A stretch of 64,000 bases of DNA, from assembly GCA_018398585.1 (NCBI GenBank), contig JAGTTD010000007.1, positions 33,632,911 to 33,696,910 on the forward strand, written 5' to 3'. This stretch comes from Simmondsia chinensis. Lineage: Eukaryota > Streptophyta > Magnoliopsida > Caryophyllales > Simmondsiaceae. How positions within the stretch are numbered: the first letter of the stretch is position 1; every line of letters starts with the position of its first letter. The notes beneath the pieces are model-generated. The model saw nothing but the letters and a program-made list of their open reading frames with translations. It was not told where the DNA came from and ran no database searches. Below, piece by piece: positions 56,555 to 64,000 of this stretch. Made by a program: the position numbers and the translations under genes.

Positions 56555-57466
56555 ATGGCGGATGTTAATGTAAATGAGACTCCTCAAGCTAATCCTGATC
56601 AAACTATCATGCCGACTCCCACGATAGGGGGAGTCATAGATATTAACTCTCTATTTTATCTACATCCCTCGGATAATTCGAGCTTGATTTTTGTTCAAAA
56701 CACTTTAACGGGACCCAATTACCCTTCTTGGAGAAGGGGAATTCTTAACGTTTTTAAGGCAAAGAGGAAAGTTGGCTTTCTTGACGGAAGCATTGCTAAA
56801 CCGAGTGAGGATTTACCGGATTTTGAAGCTTGGAGTGCATGTGACTCCATGGTTGCGACTTGGCTCTCGAATTCTGTGTCTAAAGAAATTAACAAGAGTA
56901 TTACTTATCTTGAAACTGCGCATGATATTTGGCTAGATTTGCATGAACGATTTTCTCAAGGGAGCGTCCCTCGTATGTAAGAATTAAAACGCGAGATTTC
57001 ACATTTGAAGCAAGATAACTTACCCATTTCTACCTATTTTACCAAATTAAGGTCTTTATGGGATGAGTTGTATACGCTAGCTGAAATCCCGCCTTGTACT
57101 TGTGGACATGCTAAGGCGTTTTTGCAAATTCGTGACATGGAAAAATTGTTAGATCTGTTGATGGGACTTGATACTTCATTTTCCACTGTTCGCTCACAGC
57201 TTATGAATACGAAACCCTTAATGTCTGTTAGTAGTGCGTACTCTATGTTGTGCCATGAAGAGAAACAACAAAGCGTCGCAGCGGGTTCCATGGTAGTCCC
57301 TGAAGCCGCGGCATTGGCTGCCAAAACCGTGGACCATGGCCCCTCTTCGGGGTCGGGAACTCGTCGCTCTAACTGTTTTACATGTACACACTGCAAGAAA
57401 CAGGGACATTCAAAGGAGAGATGCTTTGAGTTGATCGGTTACCCACCCGGTTGGAAGAACAAATGA
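56555..57466 (+). pseudogene. gag: Copia element 3 Gag
   Basis: The start at 56555 (MADVNVNETPQANPD) fits a leader of about 155 bp after the LTR. The core reads FYLHPSDNSS, LTGPNYPSWRRGILN, IWLDLHERFSQG, then after a stop at 56978-56980 it continues in the same frame with LKQDNLPISTYFTKLRSLWD and CTCGHAKAFL. The zinc knuckle is CTHCKKQGHSKERCFELIGYPPGW. A second stop closes it at 57464-57466. Gag would assemble the particle and bind RNA. Two internal stops make it inactive. Confidence 0.92.
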
Positions 57467-58993
57467 CAAAACAATGGCAATCGGGGTACGGTCGCTGCTG
57501 CAGCAGCAACCGAACCACTTGGGGGTGAGGACAGCCCCATTTCGGGACTTACAGGAGCCCAATTTCAGCAGCTATTGTCCCTTCTCGGTCCTACTACGGC
57601 CTAGCCTAGTGTTAACTTAACATGTCAAGTTTTGTCATTTCATGATTGAATAATAGACACAGGTGCCACAGACCACATGGTGTCTTCTCTATCAGTGATG
57701 TTTGATGTAAGCGTAAATAGTTTGGTAGGTCCTGTTAAGTTGCCTAACGGAACTTCATTAAAGGTGACTCATGTGGGAAAGGTCAAAATTTCAGAAAATT
57801 TCGTCCTCCATGATGTGCTTTACGTGCCTGGTTTTTGTTACAATTTGTTATCAGTGAGCAAATTAACTCAAACAGGAAAATGCACATTAACATTCCATCA
57901 TAATTTTTGTTATATACAGGACCTACACTCGAAGAGGCTGATTGGAGCGGGTAAGCAGCGTGATGGGCTATATCTGTTGCAGGCACATATAGTGGGTGGT
58001 TCGGCTTTTTCGGTACAAGTGAATAAGGATGCTGTGTTGTGGCATCGTCGTCTTGTTCATGTTTCATTTCAGAAATTATGTGTTTTTCCCAATTTGAGTG
58101 TTAAGAAAACTGATGTCGTATGTGACGTTTGTCATCATGCCAAGCAGGCACGTTTACCTTTTCCTTCGTCTGTTACAAGAACACGTGGTTGTTTTGATTT
58201 AATCCATTGTGATATTTGGGGTCCTTATCGCATTTTGTCTCTAACCGGTGCTCGGTATTTTCTCACCATCTTTGACTATTATAGTCGATGTACTTGGGTT
58301 TTTCTGATGAGGGAAAAATTCCAAGCACACAAGCTTCTCATGGATTTTTGTCGTATGGTCAAAACACAATTTGGATTTCAGGTTAAACAAATACGGAGCG
58401 ACAAAGGGCAAGAATTCAAGTATGGGCCACTTTTGGAGTTTTATACGAGTCACGGGATCCAGTTCCAAACCTCATTAGTTGGGACACCACAACAAAATGG
58501 GGTGGTCGAGTGAAAACACAAACACCTTTTGGAAGTCGGTAGAGCACTTCGGTTTCAAGCAGGCCTACCTAAGAATTTTTGGGGTGAGTGTATTTTAACT
58601 GCAGCTTACTTGATTAATTTAATTCCGTCACCGGTTCTCCACAACAAAATTCCATATGAAGTTCTTATTGGAAAGGTACCCGCATATGATCATTTAAGAG
58701 TGTTCGGGAGCCTATGTTATTACCGTACTAAGGATAGGGCAAGCGATAAGTTTGACAACTGGGGTGTTTTGGGAATTTTTGTTGGTTACCCGCATGGGCA
58801 AAAGGGTTATAAAATTTACAATCAAGAAGAAAATAAAATTGTCGTTTCTAGAGATGTCCAATTTTATGAGAATATTTTTCCATTTCTTCAAACCCATGAT
58901 GCAAACACTAAATATGTGCAACAAAACCCGGGTCGATTACTTTACGACGAAGGACCAATGCGCGACACGCCGAGCCACACTGACCGGACATAA
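57467..58993 (+). pseudogene. Copia element 3 protease and integrase
   Basis: Same frame as gag, with stops at 57602 and 57647. The protease site reads IIDTGATDHM just after the second stop. Then LHDVLYVPGFCYNLLSVSKL, the integrase HHCC finger (LWHRRLVHVS, CDVCHHAKQARLPF), FDLIHCDIWGPY (first aspartate), IRSDKGQEF (second), GTPQQNGVVE (glutamate) and, after the 58511 stop, GECILTAAYLINLIPS and VFGSLCYYRTKDR. The catalytic triad is preserved in sequence; the stops abolish the protein. Spacing is normal for copia Pol. Confidence 0.93.
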
Positions 58994-60228
58994 CCTGTTC
59001 GGTCAGTGGGCCCCTGCAGCACGGAACCAGCTTCTGCTGGTTCGGCCAGACCTCCAGAAACCGAGGGGACCACCGGGTCGGTCCAGGATGATGTGTTAAA
59101 TGATGCTTTGTGTACCTCGGGGTCAAGGGTTAGTGAAGATAGTACTTTGGAACTCAGAAAAAGGCACTCGATTGCGCTCCGCACCGGCAAAATATCAAGA
59201 CTATATTTGTGACATTCCGCCTTCTGTAGCCCATCCTCCTGCTTCCACTCCTTCAGCTAATTTAGGTATAGCATATCCTATTTCAAATTTTACCACTAAT
59301 GTGCATTTTTCTAACGCTCATTGTAACTTTTTGAATGCCATCACATCATGTGATGAGCCAAAAACGTTTAAGCAGGAAGTGGAGTACAAACATTGGAGGG
59401 ATGGCATGGAGAAGGAGATTCGTGCCTTGGAAGAAAATAAAACTTGGACGTTGGAAGAGCTGCCGTTGGGCAAGAAGGCCATTGACTCAAAATGGGTTTA
59501 TCGAGTGAAGTACAAATCAGATGGGTCGATTGAAAGATACAAGGCGAGGTTGGTAACTAAAGGTTACACCCAGATTGAAGGTATAGACTATCATGATACA
59601 TTTGCTCCTATTGCTAAATTAGTCACTGTTCGGTGTATTCTAGCCGTTGCTGTTGCTAGGAGTTGGGTCATACATCAGTTAGATGTAAATAATGCATTTT
59701 TACATGGGGATTTAGATGAGGAAGTTTACATGAAACTTCCACAGGGTTTTGAGCAGCAACATAAGGGTAAAGTGTGTCGTCTTTGAAAGTCTTTATATGG
59801 GTTAAAACAGGCTTCGCGTAATTGGAATCATAATTCACTTCAACCTTGCTAGGTATGGGTTTTAAGCAATCCAAAGCAGACTATTCACTATTTACATTCC
59901 ATCATGATAGTATTTTTACCGGGATTTTAATTTATGTTGATGACGTTATAATCACCGGTAATAATCAATAACACATCACTAAGGTGAAAGAAAGTTTGAA
60001 TGCCTCCTTTGGTGTAAAGGACCTAGGACCCATCAAATACTTCTTACGGATCGAGGTTGCTCGGTCTCCAAAAGGGATCGTTTTGAGTCAACGAAAATAT
60101 ATTTTGGACATTTTAAGCGAGGTAGGTTTGTTGGGTGCTTAACCGGCAGCTACTCCCACAGTCCAGAATCATGGCCTAGCAGATCAAGTCGGGGATAAAA
60201 TTGAGGATGAAGGTCGGAATAGGAGATT
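58994..60228 (+). pseudogene. Copia element 3 integrase-RT linker and reverse transcriptase
   Basis: A frameshift near 59160, in an A run, moves the frame by one. 59100-59786 then encodes PAKYQDYICDIPP, KTWTLEELPLGKKAIDSKWV, KYKSDGSIERYKARLVTKGY, HDTFAPIAKLVTVRCIL and QLDVNNAFLHGDLDEEVYMK (motif A), ending at a stop at 59784. KSLYGLKQASRNWN follows, a second shift near 59840 restores the original frame, and YVDD lies at 59933-59944. Further stops are at 59969 and 60140. Confidence 0.92.
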
Positions 60229-60229
60229 A

Positions 60230-60889
60230 GTGGGATGTCTTCTCTACTTAACCATCACTAGACCTGACATTAGTTATGCAGTTCGCATTTTGAGTCAGTT
60301 CATGCATGACCCTAGAGCTCCACATCTTGATGCCGTTATACGGGTATTACGGTATTTGAAAGGGACATCGGGGCAAGGGATATTTCTGCCTTCTGGCAGT
60401 GATCTTCGTTTAAGGGCTTATTGTGATGCAGATTGGGCATGTTGTCCAACAACTAGACGTTCTACGACGGGATTTGTTACCTTTCTAGGTGATGCACCGA
60501 TTTCATGGCGTTCCAAGAAACAAAGCGTGGTCTCACGTTCTTCAGCTGAGGCCGAGTACAGATCCATGGCAACTACGACTAGTGAACTTGTGTGGTTGCG
60601 TTACTTATTAACTGATTTATTGGTTCCTGTTGATTATGCTTCTGTTCTATTTTGTGATAATCAGGCTGCACTTCATATAGCGTCAAATCCCGTTTTTCAT
60701 GAAAGGACAAAGCACATTGAAGTTGACTGTCATTTTGTCCGAGACAAGCTCTTATCCAAGGAAATTGTGACGTCTTTTGGTCGCTCTTCAGGGCAAGTGG
60801 CAGATATTTTTACTAAAGGACTCGGGTCTCCAGCATTTACCGCTCTCCTTCGCAAGTTAGGCATTGTGAATTTACATGCTCCAACTTGA
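60230..60889 (+). pseudogene. Copia element 3 RNase H, C-terminal part of Pol
   Basis: An open run of 219 codons, but only the 3' end of a broken polyprotein, so no separate product is expected. It shows GCLLYLTITRPDISYAV, LRAYCDADWACCPTTRRSTT (RNase H catalytic D), SRSSAEAEYRSMA (catalytic E), LFCDNQAALHIASNPVFHER (third acidic residue) and HFVRDKLLSKEI plus VADIFTKGL. The stop at 60887-60889 is followed within 8 bp by the 3' LTR, the normal arrangement. Confidence 0.9.
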
Positions 60890-60896
60890 GGGGGAG
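60886..60896 (+). other. Polypurine tract of copia element 3
   Basis: TTGAGGGGGAG adjoins the 3' LTR; primes plus-strand DNA synthesis. Confidence 0.9.
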
Positions 60897-61244
60897 TGTT
60901 GAAAATAGTCTTTGTACATATTTTTGTATTTTCCATGTATTTTTCTTGTATAGGTATAGATACTTAGCATTTAGAGTAGTAATTAGTGAGATGTGAAATT
61001 AGTGCAGTGGCTCCTCCTCTCTCCCCTTGTAACCGTGCCTTCAATAGGCTTTATGGGGCATTTTATTGCTTGTTTTATGACAATATAACTCCTAGGTAGG
61101 TAGAAGAAAAGTTAGGGTCATCTTCTTTAGGTAGTAAAATTCTTCTTGTATAAATTGGGCACTTGCATCCTTGATTGTTCTTCCAATAGAAATTTTCTCT
61201 TTTATCCTTCAACTTATTTTTCTAGTATTGCTTCAATTTTAACA
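60897..61244 (+). repeat. 3' LTR of copia element 3
   Basis: Same length as the 5' LTR, begins TGTTGAAAATAGTC and ends TTTTAACA; followed by the TTCTC target duplication. Confidence 0.96.
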
Positions 61245-61249
61245 TTCTC

Positions 61250-62059
61250 ATCGGGTATATTTATTTTACGGAAAAAACTTTTTACTGCGGCCATTACCGC
61301 TACTTCTCTGTTGTTATTAATATAATTAAAATTCAGATCCGGTCTGCATTTGAACGTTGCTAATTAACATGGTTGTAATGACACTTAGCCGTTTAAGAAC
61401 GTTGCTTATGCCTTAAAATTCAGATTTGGCTTTGCTACTGCTCAAGCTTTAGTATAAATATGATGGCTTACATGATCATCCCATGAAAAAAACAGAACAT
61501 TCCTCTCCAACACTACCTTCTCTTATTCCATCCCTCCTTTCTCTCTTAAATCCTTGGGCAAAGTTCTCGTTCTCTCCTACCCGACGATTAACGAGTGCAC
61601 GTTAAGAGTCGGACCGTGTTAATCCTAGAGGACGGCCGCCGTTACTACTGTATGCACCGGAGCAGCGGCGAAATCTTTTTTTAGGACAGTGGTATCTCCC
61701 ATGACACGGTACCTTCGGTATTTTCTAATCTACTTTTCCTCTTTCGATATTATTTGAATGTCGTGTTCATTTATTTGGCTGCGTCTTTCCACTACAAAAT
61801 TACAAAAAATTTTACTGCATTATACCGAGGTTTAACGTTGAACTTTTGACTGATTTTCAATTTAAATCATGCAGTTTAATTTACAGTAATTAGCAGGTTA
61901 TTTTTACTGTTTTTTGCTGTAATTTTTGACAGTAATTTTGCTGTATTTTCCTGCAGTATTTTAGCTTTATTTTTGCTGTATTTTATGCAGTATTTTCATT
62001 GTACGCATTATTTTTTGCAACAATCTAAAAGACGAATTTTCACGTACTTATATTTGAAT
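61250..62059 (+). other. Probable 5' LTR and leader of copia element 4
   Basis: Holds a TATA-like TATAAATA (61453-61460), CT-rich sequence after it and a GC-rich block near 61590-61680 (GGACGGCCGCC). The pattern fits an LTR promoter and leader before the gag start at 62060, but I could not fix LTR edges or a primer site because the partner LTR is not in the window. Confidence 0.4.
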
Positions 62060-63201
62060 ATGGCAACCAAAATATCCCTTCCCGACATGTCTAAAGTTGA
62101 GCCCCTTTACGAGAAGAACTATAAGAGGTGGTTCCAAAAAATTTTATTTTTTCTACAACTAGTATGTATTGATTACGTACTTTATGAGGCACCTGAAGGT
62201 GAAAACGAGAAAAAAGCTTGTGAAGAAAAATTTACCATAGACGACCGAACCTATTGGATAAACTTACTGCATTACATGAGTGACGGACTCTTTGATATTT
62301 ATGTAAAATTAAACACGGAAAAAGAGATTTGGGATTCCCTACAAAAAAAATATGGGGGTGATGATGCAGGGACTAGGAAATATGCAGTTAGTAAGTAGTT
62401 AGATTTCAAATTCGTGGACAATAGACCAATAATTGAAATTCGTGGACAATAGACCAATAATTGAAATTCGTGGACAATAGACCAATAATTGATCAAGTTC
62501 ATAAATATGAAAATATAGTAACTACTCTTTTGTTGGAAGGCCTTAAAACTTGCGAAATAACTCAGGCATATGTTTTAATTGAAAAACTTCCACCTTCTTG
62601 GAAGGATTATAGAAACCTACTTATACAAAAAAAAAAGGGGGGACTTGACATTAGAGGAGTTAGTGAACCACTTAAAAATTGAAGAAGAAAATAGGCTTAA
62701 GGACAGGAGGTACGCATACTCCGACCAATCTAAAGCTAATATTGTCAAAGTTAGGCCTAGTACTACTGACAGGTTTAAGAACAAAGGAAAAACGCAACAC
62801 TCAAATTTCAAGCCTGGTGGAAAGATTCAAAAGCCAAACAACAAATTCCTTGGAGATTGCTATCACTGTGGAAAACATGGACATATGGCCAAAGACTGCA
62901 GAAGTAAAAGGAACCAGTCTAAAGACCCGAAAAACAAAGCACACCTTGTAGAAGCGGAGAATATTGTAGCTGTTGTTTCAAAGGTGAACCTGGTAAACAA
63001 CATGACCGAGTGGATAGTGGATACCGGGGCTACCAGGCATATCTGCAGAAACAGAAGCATGTTCCACGAATACCAAAAAATGTCCGATGGAGAGGTGGTC
63101 TATATGGGCAATTCTGTAGCTGCACCAATTCTGGGAAAAGGGAAGATTTCTTTAAAACTCACTTCTAGAAAGCTTCTTACTTTAACAAATGTGCTGCATT
63201 G
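62060..63201 (+). pseudogene. gag: Copia element 4 Gag and protease, broken
   Basis: The start at 62060 (MATKISLPDMSK) is preferred over the upstream in-frame ATG at 61973, because it begins the conserved part. Core: LYEKNYKRWFQKILFF, EKEIWDSLQKKYGGDDAG; stop at 62396. A triplicated 28-bp unit (62408-62491) then adds 56 bp. The frame resumes with DNRPIIDQVHKYENIV and IEKLPPSWKDYRN, shifts again at an A/G homopolymer (about 62627-62641), and continues 62640-63201 with a zinc knuckle CYHCGKHGHMAKDC and protease WIVDTGATRHIC, ending LTNVLH. Pol is missing after that. Confidence 0.88.
62408..62491 (+). repeat. 28-bp unit tandemly triplicated inside gag
   Basis: Three perfect copies at 62408-62435, 62436-62463 and 62464-62491, each containing TTCGTGGACAATAGACCAAT. 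Two extra copies add 56 bp and shift the frame. Confidence 0.97.
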
Positions 63202-64000
63202 ATGTGATTTAAATGTGTGTTTTAAAACTGTTTACTCGCAAGCGTACGAGATCGTAGTAGCTTTGTCGGGTATACGGGTCGTATCCACAAGAAATTGTGT
63301 CAAGTTAGATTTACTGATTAACAAGCAGCTTGAATTTTTGATTTTTTTTGTTGTTTGAATGAGTTGTAAGCTAAATTACTAAAACTGAATATAAAGTGAG
63401 TGCGACAATTCAATTGAGGTTAGTTTAAGGAGTGAATTCAGGGTAGCTCAACACATATCCCGTTGGTTAATATATAAATTAGGGCTTAGGGTAATGAACT
63501 AGTCTAAAAGCATAACCTATCTTAGCACCCCAGATGTAGCATAGGTTATCTCATTAGCATTACTTAATTCCTTTGTTACTCCTAATTTAATATTAACTTA
63601 TATAAAAGATTGGGTTCAGGGTTGGGTACAACCTCAACCCTGGCCACGCGTGAATTCCTGTTATGTTATGGTCTAGGCTACAAGCACAAGACTAATCACT
63701 GCAAAGTTGGAGATCCAGTCATGGCTACAAGCACACATACAAAGAATATCCAACAATCATAAAAAACTCCCCACAGGGGTGCGAATATAACATAACTAAA
63801 TCAATCATCAAAAGCATAATATAAATCTAGGATACGGGCGGCTACCCGCCCTTCATCCCTAAACTAAGAAAGTTTACTCCTCCATGGGAGTTTTACACAT
63901 CCTTAAATTTATATAAAAGAAGATACTATACGTAAAATAAATAAAAGAGTAAACTCCCTCAATCTTCGTGTCGATGCCAATCCGAGCCTGAATTCTCCCA
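63202..64000. other. Sequence interrupting copia element 4, identity unknown
   Basis: Immediately after NVLH the sequence becomes TGATGTGATTTAAATGTGTG, followed by ACTCGCAAGCGTACGAGATC and GGTCGTATCCACAAG. I associate such a phrase with dispersed plant repeats but cannot name the family. It starts with TG, as LTRs do. No ORF to the window end. Confidence 0.4.

Larger units (their letters stand above)
56052..61244 (+). mobile_element. Ty1/copia retrotransposon 3, structurally complete, coding-defective
   Basis: LTRs are 56052-56399 and 60897-61244 (348 bp each), flanked by TTCTC at 56047-56051 and 61245-61249. Primer-binding site, gag, protease, integrase, RT, RNase H and polypurine tract lie in the standard copia order. 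I count about 14 differences between the LTRs (about 96 percent identity). The polyprotein frame starting at 56555 has stops at 56978, 57464, 57602, 57647, 58511, 58991, 59784, 59969 and 60140, and two frameshifts near 59160 and 59840. Confidence 0.97.

Noticed and set aside
1..64000. CRISPR arrays, operons, Shine-Dalgarno sites or bacterial genes
   Set aside because: The sequence is clearly plant nuclear DNA; repeats with spacers of constant length were not found.

Overview
This window is repeat-rich plant nuclear DNA, most likely from a eudicot. The evidence is several Ty1/copia retrotransposons, RTE-type LINEs, tRNA-like SINEs, Tourist-like and Mutator-like DNA transposon ends, and AT-rich spacers. 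No intact cellular protein gene was recognised. Species cannot be fixed from the sequence alone.

Layout. 1-1640: minus-strand copia fragment (gag plus a broken pol start). 1966-6290: decayed minus-strand RTE LINE with 3' tail, reverse transcriptase, endonuclease and a C/CA-rich 5' part. 6290-8500: AT-rich spacer with a foldback element and a SINE. 8500-8840: a convincing Pol II type promoter with a TATA box. 8840 to about 40560: about 31.7 kb with no credible coding sequence. It reads as persistently T-rich on the plus strand and is built from diverged direct repeats, including a recent tandem duplication of about 8.24 kb (23128-31366 and 31374-39692). Inside each of these two copies is a satellite-like array with a period of about 165 bp. 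This is the main unexplained feature; the best guess is a long noncoding transcription unit or a giant intron, but nothing here proves transcription.

40600-41140: short non-LTR copies sharing the LINE 3' end. 42141-47801: a nest of elements. A Tourist-like element (TAA target duplication) contains a Mutator-like element (9-bp duplication), which contains a second RTE LINE; a SINE (11-bp duplication) sits in the outer element's right arm. 48797-54016: minus-strand copia element with a truncated 3' LTR. 56052-61244: complete plus-strand copia element with 348-bp LTRs and a TTCTC duplication, dead by stops and frameshifts. 61250-63201: 5' part of another copia element, interrupted at 63201.

How the parts relate. 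The LINEs would supply retrotransposition in cis and, by shared 3' ends, to the short copies at 12072, 40608 and 40998. The copia elements are independent. Every protein-coding element seen is damaged, mostly by stop codons of the C-to-T or G-to-A kind expected in methylated plant DNA. All homology statements rest on reading by eye and family knowledge; no searches or alignments were run.
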